Positions 7,691-13,897 of a stretch of DNA of 28,412 nucleotides are shown one piece after another. The number at the start of each line of letters is the position of its first letter. The stretch's first letter is position 1. This stretch comes from Oscillospiraceae bacterium (lineage in GTDB: Bacteria > Bacillota > Clostridia > Oscillospirales > Acutalibacteraceae), in contig CACXFE010000149.1 in the NCBI GenBank assembly GCA_902766855.1, positions 1-28,412 on the forward strand, written 5' to 3'. Both the position numbers and the translations under genes were made by a program. The notes under the pieces were generated by a model. It did no database searches, was not told the origin of the DNA, and saw nothing but the letters and a program-made list of their open reading frames with translations.

Positions 7691-8644
7691 CTACTCTTTT
7701 TTCTTGTAATGCCAGAACAGGCAAAAACTGACAAGCGCCAGAACCGCACTGACAATCAGAACCGTCAACCAAAAAGACGGAGAATTGAACAAACTGTCGC
7801 CGGTTTGCGGATTCCGTGATCCATTAAACGGATCCTGCCCTGTTTGTGGGTGATTGTGCGGATCCGGTCTATCCGGCGCGATGATCTCATGATCCAAATG
7901 ATGATACAGGAAAACCACCAAACGCATTCCGGTTTGACCGCTTGTGCAGGTAACCAAAGCAATGATCTGCGTTTGCTTCGGATAGCGTGCAAATTCCTCC
8001 ATGGCGCTATCCCAGGTGTGAATGGAATGATCCCGGAGTTCTTGGTATAAATCGCTTAAATCATTGCTGTAAGTTGTGGGATCAAAAATCAAAGGATTAC
8101 TGTCGCTCGTATCCATCACGGAAAGAACTTCAAATGGAACAAGTCCTTTTTCTGTGATGATTTTCGCGGTACGGGTAGCATCAAAGAAATCCTGATCACG
8201 AAACTTATCCAAATCACCGAACATCAGACTGCGATCCATATGATGCCCGTAAATGATGGAATACGGATCAGAAAAATCGCTTTTATTTCTGGAATCCAAA
8301 AAGATACTGCCGGCAAGAGAAGTGTCTTTATAAATATCTTTATTCATATAATAAAGATTATTCTCTCCCTGTACGACCGGATAATCAATTTTTGTTCCGT
8401 CAACCGTCAGCCACCCTTGAATATCGGAGTTGATTTGCCTTAACTCATCAAAAGAAGGCAACTGGCTCCCGTCTTCCTGATCAACAACAGGTTTTAAACG
8501 AAGGAGATCTCGGTAAACATCCTCCGCGTCACGGTAAGTCCGGTTGTTTGACCAGATCGCATAGGAAGAAACCACAAGCGGAACGATCATCGCAACCGCG
8601 GTTACGCGTGACATCACGGCATGGAAGCCCCTTAACAGTTTCAT
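7691..8644 (-). CDS. Class B sortase with C-terminal tandem PQTG motifs and membrane helix (putative pilin polymerase)
   Basis: A sortase of 317 residues, whose start codon lies 2 bases after the stop of the backbone pilin, with no strong ribosome binding site, so translation is probably coupled. An N-terminal helix covers about 12-31. The catalytic residues are His134 (IYGHHM), Cys233 (LVTCTSG) and Arg241 (GMRLVVF). The WLTVDGTKIDYPVVQG segment matches class B. The C-terminus is odd: after the catalytic domain come HPQTGQ (265-270) and NPQTGDS (278-284), then a hydrophobic stretch (about 290-311) and HYKKKE. Motif, helix and basic tail together look like a sortase recognition signal, so the enzyme may itself be a sortase substrate. 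It is otherwise comparable to the class B-like pilus polymerase of S. pyogenes. The polymerase role is inferred from position. Confidence 0.9.
   Translation of the reverse strand: MKLLRGFHAVMSRVTAVAMIVPLVVSSYAIWSNNRTYRDAEDVYRDLLRLKPVVDQEDGSQLPSFDELRQINSDIQGWLTVDGTKIDYPVVQGENNLYYMNKDIYKDTSLAGSIFLDSRNKSDFSDPYSIIYGHHMDRSLMFGDLDKFRDQDFFDATRTAKIITEKGLVPFEVLSVMDTSDSNPLIFDPTTYSNDLSDLYQELRDHSIHTWDSAMEEFARYPKQTQIIALVTCTSGQTGMRLVVFLYHHLDHEIIAPDRPDPHNHPQTGQDPFNGSRNPQTGDSLFNSPSFWLTVLIVSAVLALVSFCLFWHYKKKE
7775..7852 (-). repeat. Two imperfect 13-residue coding repeats with PQTG motifs
   Basis: Codons 265-277 and 278-290 of the first sortase gene encode two similar 13-residue units: H/N-PQTG-Q/D-D/S followed by a PFNGS/LFNSP-like part. 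The second copy directly precedes the C-terminal membrane helix. The first may be a relic of a duplication or a second recognition site. Confidence 0.6.
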
Positions 8645-8646
8645 CT

Positions 8647-9801
8647 TTATCGATCAGTCATCTTTCTGCGTTTGGAAATCAAAAGAACGAACAACCCGGC
8701 CGCCGCCAGTGCAAAAATACCGAAGAACGGTGCGTTTTCTACCAAAACGCCCACATCGATCTCGGAAGTCTTTTCGTTCGTGATGGTCAATTCATCGGCG
8801 TCATCCGCAATCGTACCGGTGGCTTTGGCATTGCTCCATGTTCCGCCTTCGGCGGTTACGGTATCGCTACCGGAATCATCCGAAGCAAACGCGAAGGTGT
8901 GGGTATATCCGTCAGCCGAATAATCAGTTTCGGTTACCGTATACGCAACACCGTACGGCAGGTTGGTGAAAGTAACGGTTTCGTTATCGGAAAGCGTCAA
9001 AGCAGCCGTTGCTTTCCATGCGCCGGAAGCGTATGCCCAATCGGTGGTTGCAATCGTCTTGGCGGTTCCGTCTGTATACTGAATGGTGCTTTTCACCGGG
9101 CAGTTCGCGCTATCGGCACTGGTGTAAGTAAATTCAACGGTTGCCTGGTATTCTTTGGTCTTGTCACCCAGGTTGCCGCTTACAACCTTTTTCACTGCCA
9201 GCGTACCGTTGCTGTAAGTATTGGTGATGCCGTCGTTCTTGCTATCGCCGGTAGTGTTGGGAGTGCCGTCTGCATTGGGCGCCTTGGTGTGAAGGGTAAC
9301 CAAACGCAGCAAGTTCGTTGAAGAATCCGACTCATGCACTACCTGAACATGCAGATAATACTGATTGCTGTCGTATGTAACGCCGGCGGTAGAACCCGCG
9401 GTTTCCGCTACCTGATACCAATAATCCCCGATGTTGCTATAAGTCGGCAATGTGATTTCAGCCGTAATATCACCGGTTGCGGCGCCCGCGGCCGCAGAAA
9501 GAGTAGCGGTAGCAATCGCCGGCATGGTGGCAACTGTGATCCCGGCGGAAGCAGGGGTATTAGCCACGGCATAGGGGGTAAAGGTTACCGTGAAATCTTC
9601 CGCGGGGCTTTGGCCGCTTGCGGCACCTACCAGCGTATAATGCTTGGTAAAGGTAAACTTGGTTGTATCGCTCAACGGATTGGCAGGATCGGTTCCGTCA
9701 TTCGTGTTGTAGGCATTCGCCGCGAATGCTGCCAGCGGCAGCGTCATCAAAAGAACCGCCGCAAAGAGGAGCGAAAGGATGTTTTTGTACCACTTTTTCA
9801 T
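8647..9801 (-). CDS. Backbone pilin, Spy0128 (FctA)-like, with two isopeptide-type domains
   Basis: A secreted surface protein of 384 residues, probably the repeating pilus subunit. ATG 9801 has GGAGG at 9809-9813. A signal peptide covers about 1-28 (LPLAAFAA). Domain 1 (about 45-196) resembles Spy0128: a Lys53 strand (FTFTKHY), Glu133 in YWYQVAETAG, the YDSNQYYLHV strand and Asn194 in ITNTY. Domain 2 (about 198-343) is of the type found after it in many clostridial pilins: Lys205 in VKKVVSGN, Glu291 in TVTETDY, Asn342 in TITNEK. These Lys-Glu-Asn sets are where intramolecular isopeptide bonds form in this family. The tail EIDVGVLVENAPFF precedes a hydrophobic stretch and KRRK, so it is a sorting signal without LPXTG. 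It sits directly between the SipA-like protein and the sortase. Confidence 0.88.
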   Translation of the reverse strand: MKKWYKNILSLLFAAVLLMTLPLAAFAANAYNTNDGTDPANPLSDTTKFTFTKHYTLVGAASGQSPAEDFTVTFTPYAVANTPASAGITVATMPAIATATLSAAAGAATGDITAEITLPTYSNIGDYWYQVAETAGSTAGVTYDSNQYYLHVQVVHESDSSTNLLRLVTLHTKAPNADGTPNTTGDSKNDGITNTYSNGTLAVKKVVSGNLGDKTKEYQATVEFTYTSADSANCPVKSTIQYTDGTAKTIATTDWAYASGAWKATAALTLSDNETVTFTNLPYGVAYTVTETDYSADGYTHTFAFASDDSGSDTVTAEGGTWSNAKATGTIADDADELTITNEKTSEIDVGVLVENAPFFGIFALAAAGLFVLLISKRRKMTDR

Positions 9802-9820
9802 AATATGACCTCCAAAAAAA

Positions 9821-10378
9821 TTACATTGCTTTATGTCGAATAAAAGCGATCACTTTTACTTCGATGTCTTTTTTTGAAACAAACCCATAAAGGCGGCTGT
9901 CCTCGGCCTGCGTCCTGTAATCGCCGAGAATAAAAACCTTTCCCTCAGGCACAGTAACAGAGCCTTTCCATTGCTCCGGCGGGTAGGTGGGAAACACCAC
10001 TTCGGAAACCTGTGCGGTTCCGTTGACATAGAACTTGCCGTCTTCCGAAAAATCAATACTGTCGCCCTCTTTGGCAACGATCCTGCCGCAATGCGCATGC
10101 CCGTTGACCCGGTAAAAAACGATTTCGTTTTTTTGGAAAGAAGGCTTAAAATAGGTCAGTGCTAAATCTCCATCGGATAAAGCGGGATACATTCCGTTCC
10201 CCTCTACCACGCGAAAACCAAAGAACACAAAGAATAACAGCGCGGCCAACGCCAAACCGATCGCCATGCGCAAAATGCTGAATGACAGCATTTGGCTTTC
10301 ATTTTGGAGCAAGGCTTTCTTCCTTCGCTCCTCAATGATTTGCCCGGTATCAAACAGCGGATTCAGAGAATCATTCAT
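9821..10378 (-). CDS. Signal peptidase I-like protein lacking the catalytic Ser and Lys (SipA-like pilus assembly factor)
   Basis: It has the fold signature of signal peptidase I but is probably not an active protease. The start chosen is ATG 10378 (185 residues), which overlaps the upstream stop by 8 bases; a longer opening to 10465 would run through the neighbouring gene. A membrane helix covers about 32-54. The usual G-x-S-M-x-P motif reads GNGMYP, with Gly62 (codon GGA) where the nucleophilic Ser should be. The usual K-R-(I/V) motif reads CGRIVAKEGD, with Gly98 (GGC) in place of the general-base Lys. The box GDYRTQAEDSRLYG (about 152-165) is kept. In S. pyogenes the pilus locus encodes SipA, a homologue that likewise lacks the dyad and is needed for pilus polymerisation. 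The same position beside a Spy0128-like pilin supports that role here. Confidence 0.88.
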   Translation of the reverse strand: MNDSLNPLFDTGQIIEERRKKALLQNESQMLSFSILRMAIGLALAALLFFVFFGFRVVEGNGMYPALSDGDLALTYFKPSFQKNEIVFYRVNGHAHCGRIVAKEGDSIDFSEDGKFYVNGTAQVSEVVFPTYPPEQWKGSVTVPEGKVFILGDYRTQAEDSRLYGFVSKKDIEVKVIAFIRHKAM

Positions 10379-10631
10379 CGCTCGATCCCCCGTCTTGTTG
10401 CGGCTCTGTTTGAGAAGCGCCTTGCGAAGATTGAAGGAGCAAATGATACCGCGTGCGTTCTGCAATCAGCATTTTTTCGTAGAGGCGATTGAGTTCTCCG
10501 ATTTTTTTCCAAACATCAGCCTCATCCAAGCCGCCGAACCGCTTTTTCTTAAAGCGCACTTCGCGCAGCCAATCGTTCACGGCTTCATTTCCGGCGCCGA
10601 TGAAAGAATTGTTTTTCTCTTGTTCTCCCAT
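10371..10631 (-). CDS. Small DivIVA-like coiled-coil protein in the pilus operon
   Basis: An 86-residue protein without signal peptide or membrane helix, so probably cytosolic. ATG 10631 has GGAGG at a spacing of 7. The central part, RFKKKRFGGLDEADVWKKI (about 25-43) followed by a heptad-rich ELNRLYEKMLIAERTRYHLLL, recalls the start of DivIVA-family proteins, where a basic patch and a short D-x-D-(V)-x-x-x-(I/L) motif precede a coiled coil. The C-terminus is low-complexity and acidic. Its stop overlaps the start of the SipA-like gene and it follows the large pilin by 23 bases, so it is a true member of the pilus operon. A role in placing pilus assembly at the membrane is only a guess. Confidence 0.75.
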   Translation of the reverse strand: MGEQEKNNSFIGAGNEAVNDWLREVRFKKKRFGGLDEADVWKKIGELNRLYEKMLIAERTRYHLLLQSSQGASQTEPQQDGGSSDE

Positions 10632-10654
10632 TGTCGTCCCTCCGGATTCAAGGA

Positions 10655-13306
10655 TTATTCTTCAATCATTCTTTTGCGTTTCTGAACAAATATCAAAGCC
10701 GACAATCCCAACACCAACGCGATCATCAAAACATACGGTGCGTTATCCACCATCACGCCGACATCGATGAGTGCATCTTTCTTATTCTCGATCGTCACCG
10801 TATCAGCACTGTCGGAAATCGCGCCGGAAGCGTAATTTCCTGCCCAGGCGGCAGCCGTAACAGCCGTATCGCCGGTTTCGGTGGCGTTATCAAACGAATA
10901 AACCGGAATATCATACCCTTCGCCGGAATAATCGGTTTCCGTTACGGTATAGGTTACACCGTCCGGGATGCCCTGAATTTGTGCGGACTCCCCGTTCTTC
11001 AAATTGAAAACGATTTGCTTGGTGCCGGTCCAACCGCCTGCGATCGTATTCGAACCGTATTGAATGGGGCCGGTCACCGTTTTCCCGGTAGGAGCCGTTA
11101 AAACAACGGTTACTTCAAAGGATTTATTCAGATCCGCCATGTTCCCTGTCAGGTTTTTCGTAACCGTTAAACTGCCGGCACCGTATGTATTCGTCAACCC
11201 GGTCACTTTGTCCGCCGCGTCGTTGGTATAACTGCCGTCGTTCGCGGGGGCGGCCTTATGCAGCGCCACTTGGCTGACGCCGAAACTTGCCGGATCGTAG
11301 GGATCTTCATATGATACAACAACATGGAGGTAATACTCCGCCGTATCATAACCAACGCCCGCGGTTGCCCCGGCGTTTTCCTTTACTTTATACCAATATT
11401 CACCGATGCCGTAATTGGATGCCGCGAAAGAAGGAAGCGCCGCTTCCACAAAATCGCTGCCATCCCCGGCCGAAATGGTATATGAGGTTTCCGCAAAAGA
11501 AGGAATATCGGTTTTGCCGGTTTCGCGGTTGAAACTCTTATACGGCTCGATCGTGAAGGTGACATCCTCCGCCAAAACATTCTGCGTTGCGATCGGCGTT
11601 CCCGCGTTGTCATACCCGGCGGCACCGTTATAGGTTTTGGTTAATGTAACTTTATCCAGATATTCATAAGGCATTCTCACAAGCCGGATCTCAGCGGTGT
11701 TTACATTGGAAACATCCGCTTTCCATGTATTGTGATCCGAAGTAAAGAAAGTAAACGGATTCTCGGCATTGTAAGTTTGATACCCGCTGGTCAGATAACC
11801 GGTTGAAACAGCGGCCGTGTCTTCATTGGTCATCCCGTCATCCCATAAAGTAGGATCGGAAACCCCGATCTGAGAGCCGGTCAACGCACCCCCGATATAT
11901 ACGGGTTTGGAAGCGGAAAAAATATTGAGGTTGTTGAGTTCGCTGCCGAAGCGGTTATTCTGAATGCTGTTGTTGCCCGAGATGGTCAGTTTAGAGTTAC
12001 CGTCATAATAAACGCCTGCGCCGCGATCACCGGAAGTATTGTTTTCGATAACGGTATTCTTTAAAGTGGTTTCACCGCCCGAACTGTTGCTGATCAAGGC
12101 TAAACCGCCGCCTTTTGTCACAGAGGTGTTGCCGGTGATGGTGCAGCCGTCAAGGTCGGTTTTCGTCCAATATCCGAAAACTTCCACGCCCGCGCCGTTA
12201 TCGGCAGTATTGTTTTTGATTTCCGCATTATGGATCTGTGCTTTGATCGCGGGGCGCAACATCGCAAGAAACACGCCGCCGCCCGCGTCATTCGCCGCAT
12301 TGGAAGAAATTTCGCCGCCGTTGATATAAAGGCCCGGATTGGGGGTAGTGCCGATGCCGTAATGTGCTGTTGCGATCGCGCTGGAAAAAGAATAAAAATA
12401 TCCCGAAGCGAAAACACCCGCGCCGCAATCAGCAGTGTTCCCGCTGATGGTGCCGCCGTTGATCGTGACGGTGCTTTTCGGATTTCCCATTCCGTAAGAT
12501 TGCATTTCACCATACGAAATATCCAATGCCACGCCGCCGCCGAAATTGGTGGCGGTATTATTGCTGATCGTGCCGCCGTTCATGGTAAACGAAGATCCGT
12601 CGCTCACATAAACGCCGCCGCCGATTGCCGTAAAGCAACGGTTGGGATCCGTCCCGTCAATATAATCCGATTCCGCATAACAGCCGGTAATCGTGCCGTC
12701 GTCCATGATAAAAGTACCGCCGGCAACAACCGCCGCGCCGCCGCCATAGCAGACCGAGCCGCCTTCGATGCCGCAGTTTTCAATTGTACCGCCGTACATG
12801 TGGAAAGTGCCGCCTTCTACTGTAACACCGCCGCCGTAATAATTTTGGCTTTTATGATCTTTCAAGGTAACGCCGCTATACATATTGCAAACGGAAGCCG
12901 AATCCTTTACATAAACGATCCCGGGCGCATCGTTGTTTTCGGTCCCTTTTACGGTCAGTTCGGAGACCCCGTCCCCCAAATTGAGCACCGCGCCGTTTGC
13001 AACATAAAAATCTCCCTCGCCCTGAAAAGTCAGGGTATGCCCGTTTCCGATCAGGGTGACAATGATGCCGGCAGTCTGAATACTGAATCCGTTTGAAACC
13101 GTCATATCGGCTTGCAGATCGACCACATATTCCCCCGCACCGGCGGCATTTATCGCAGCAGCCGCCGCGTTAAACTCTTCCGCGCTGGAAACATGATGCA
13201 CTGTGACATCCGCGCCGACCGGCAAAAGCATCCCTTGAAAGGTGGTCGCTACGAGAACCGCAAAAAGGATCAAGGAAGCGCCGAGTTTTTTAACCGTGTT
13301 TTTCAT
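10655..13306 (-). CDS. Large surface adhesin/pilin: beta-helix plus Spy0128-like and second isopeptide domain
   Basis: A secreted protein of 883 residues, first gene of the pilus operon and probably the tip or ancillary pilin. The start is ATG 13306 with GGTAGG upstream. A signal peptide covers about 1-32. Residues about 90-470 are a right-handed beta-helix: recurring rungs such as GGTISNNTATNFGGGVAL, ITGNTSVTKGGGLAL and IENNTSGDRGAGVYY. From about 545 it has the same two domains as the backbone pilin: Lys557 (LTKTYNG), Glu643 (WYKVKENAG), Asn706 (LTNTYG), then Lys717 (TVTKNLTGN), Glu790 (TVTETDY), Asn841 (TIENKK). The tail LIDVGVMVDNAPYV, a hydrophobic stretch and QKRKR match the backbone pilin, with no LPXTG. 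Beta-helices in surface proteins often bind carbohydrate or host material; the ligand is unknown. Confidence 0.9.
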   Translation of the reverse strand: MKNTVKKLGASLILFAVLVATTFQGMLLPVGADVTVHHVSSAEEFNAAAAAINAAGAGEYVVDLQADMTVSNGFSIQTAGIIVTLIGNGHTLTFQGEGDFYVANGAVLNLGDGVSELTVKGTENNDAPGIVYVKDSASVCNMYSGVTLKDHKSQNYYGGGVTVEGGTFHMYGGTIENCGIEGGSVCYGGGAAVVAGGTFIMDDGTITGCYAESDYIDGTDPNRCFTAIGGGVYVSDGSSFTMNGGTISNNTATNFGGGVALDISYGEMQSYGMGNPKSTVTINGGTISGNTADCGAGVFASGYFYSFSSAIATAHYGIGTTPNPGLYINGGEISSNAANDAGGGVFLAMLRPAIKAQIHNAEIKNNTADNGAGVEVFGYWTKTDLDGCTITGNTSVTKGGGLALISNSSGGETTLKNTVIENNTSGDRGAGVYYDGNSKLTISGNNSIQNNRFGSELNNLNIFSASKPVYIGGALTGSQIGVSDPTLWDDGMTNEDTAAVSTGYLTSGYQTYNAENPFTFFTSDHNTWKADVSNVNTAEIRLVRMPYEYLDKVTLTKTYNGAAGYDNAGTPIATQNVLAEDVTFTIEPYKSFNRETGKTDIPSFAETSYTISAGDGSDFVEAALPSFAASNYGIGEYWYKVKENAGATAGVGYDTAEYYLHVVVSYEDPYDPASFGVSQVALHKAAPANDGSYTNDAADKVTGLTNTYGAGSLTVTKNLTGNMADLNKSFEVTVVLTAPTGKTVTGPIQYGSNTIAGGWTGTKQIVFNLKNGESAQIQGIPDGVTYTVTETDYSGEGYDIPVYSFDNATETGDTAVTAAAWAGNYASGAISDSADTVTIENKKDALIDVGVMVDNAPYVLMIALVLGLSALIFVQKRKRMIEE

Positions 13307-13431
13307 AACCTACCATCTCTTTCTAAAAAATCAATGCGATTAAAAACCAAGGACCGTGCTGTTGCGCTTTTGCCATGACTTAATTGCATTTTTATTTAAT
13401 TTGGAATACCATAAATTTTTTAGAAAATCAA

Positions 13432-13447
13432 TTGTGAAAATACACAA
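13432..13447. promoter_or_regulatory. Inverted repeat upstream of the pilus operon
   Basis: TTGTG and CACAA form an inverted repeat with a 6-base A/T spacer, about 125 bases upstream of the large pilin start, within an A/T-rich leader. It could be an operator. I could not place a convincing -35/-10 pair for the operon in this leader, so the promoter remains unassigned. Confidence 0.35.
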
Positions 13448-13520
13448 ACATTCTACTAACATCTCTGTTTTTCTATCCATATAAAAAAGAAAAGCCGATG
13501 CGAAAACCGCATTCGTCCGG

Positions 13521-13551
13521 AAAAACAAAAATTGCGCCGAAAACGGCGCAA
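13521..13551 (-). terminator. Intrinsic terminator of the spoVM operon
   Basis: TTGCGCCG and CGGCGCAA form a perfect 8-bp stem around a 4-base loop (13532-13551), followed on the minus strand by TTTTTGTTTTT. It lies 20 bases after the spoVM stop codon and ends the long housekeeping operon before the pilus operon. Confidence 0.93.
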
Positions 13552-13571
13552 AGTTGCTGATTCAGTTGACA

Positions 13572-13655
13572 TTATGTAGACTGCTTTTTGATACCGAAAA
13601 TCATTCTTAAAAAACCGCTTAACAGTTTCGGGCTTTTGATCAATACTACTTTCAT
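13572..13655 (-). CDS. spoVM: Stage V sporulation protein M
   Basis: A 27-residue peptide: MKVVLIKSPKLLSGFLRMIF then GIKKQST. It aligns along its whole length with SpoVM of Bacillus subtilis (26 residues): MK..IK.PK.L.G..R and a basic C-terminus, with Pro9 at the same place. SpoVM is an amphipathic helix that sits on the outer forespore membrane, senses its positive curvature and anchors the SpoIVA coat basement layer. ATG 13655 has AAAGGGGA at a spacing of 7. In B. subtilis spoVM lies just downstream of the prpC-prkC-rsgA-rpe-thiN group; here it is downstream of prpC-prkC-rsgA and one small gene, and is followed by a terminator. The similarity, the motif positions and the gene order agree, so the call is firm despite the size. 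It implies that the organism can form spores. Confidence 0.9.
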   Translation of the reverse strand: MKVVLIKSPKLLSGFLRMIFGIKKQST

Positions 13656-13672
13656 GCAAAGTTCCCCTTTCT

Positions 13673-13822
13673 CTAACACCGTTTGCAGGAGAAACCGAGA
13701 ATTATGACCCATAAAGCCAGCACCGCCACCAAGAGTTTCGGCGGTAAAAAACAACTTGCCAGCAACCCACAGGCAAATGTAACCGCCAAAATACCTTTGT
13801 TCAGGTTTCTGCGTCTTCTCAT
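13673..13822 (-). CDS. Small membrane protein between rsgA and spoVM
   Basis: A 49-residue protein that I cannot assign to a named family. ATG 13822 (MRRRRNLNKGIL) has AAGGGGG at a suitable distance; an in-frame GTG at 13858 would add 12 basic residues and is less likely. After a basic N-terminus it has a hydrophobic segment with a CFLPPKLLVAVLALWVIIL core, probably one or two short helices broken by the Pro-Pro, and ends in SCKRC. It has four cysteines (ACGLL, SCFL, SCK, RC). It sits 17 bases before spoVM, in the place where B. subtilis has rpe and thiN. A sporulation link is possible from position only. Confidence 0.65.
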   Translation of the reverse strand: MRRRRNLNKGILAVTFACGLLASCFLPPKLLVAVLALWVIILGFSCKRC

Positions 13823-13872
13823 ACCGGTTTCCCCCTTGCGTTTTCGGGTGCGATTCACACCCGTTACACTCT

Positions 13873-13878
13873 ATTATA
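13873..13878 (-). promoter_or_regulatory. Possible -10 box (TATAAT) before the small membrane gene and spoVM
   Basis: The minus strand reads CGATATAATAG about 50 bases upstream of the small membrane gene. It is a perfect TATAAT, but no good -35 box lies 16-18 bases before it. It could give spoVM expression separate from the long housekeeping operon. Confidence 0.35.
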
Positions 13879-13897
13879 TCGGGAAAACCGAAAAAGG

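Noticed and set aside
8548..9321. Long plus-strand open frame opposite the backbone pilin
   Set aside because: The minus-strand product has a signal peptide, two pilin domains and a sorting tail; the plus-strand product is glycine/arginine-rich with no motif or ribosome binding site.
9821..10378. Calling the signal-peptidase-like gene an active lepB or SipW
   Set aside because: Both catalytic positions are glycine, and the motifs around them are of the SipS/LepB type, not the SipW type.
10266..10770. Plus-strand frames opposite the start of the SipA-like gene and the DivIVA-like gene
   Set aside because: The minus-strand genes have proper starts, overlaps and motifs; the plus-strand frames have none.
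12030..12900. Repeated GCCGCC-type patterns taken for a tandem DNA repeat or CRISPR
   Set aside because: Spacing is irregular and the pattern follows the coding rungs of the beta-helix (GGG, NGG codons).
12230..13096. 288-codon plus-strand frame opposite the beta-helix adhesin
   Set aside because: It mirrors the repeated GGG/NNT codons of the beta-helix and has no domain of its own.
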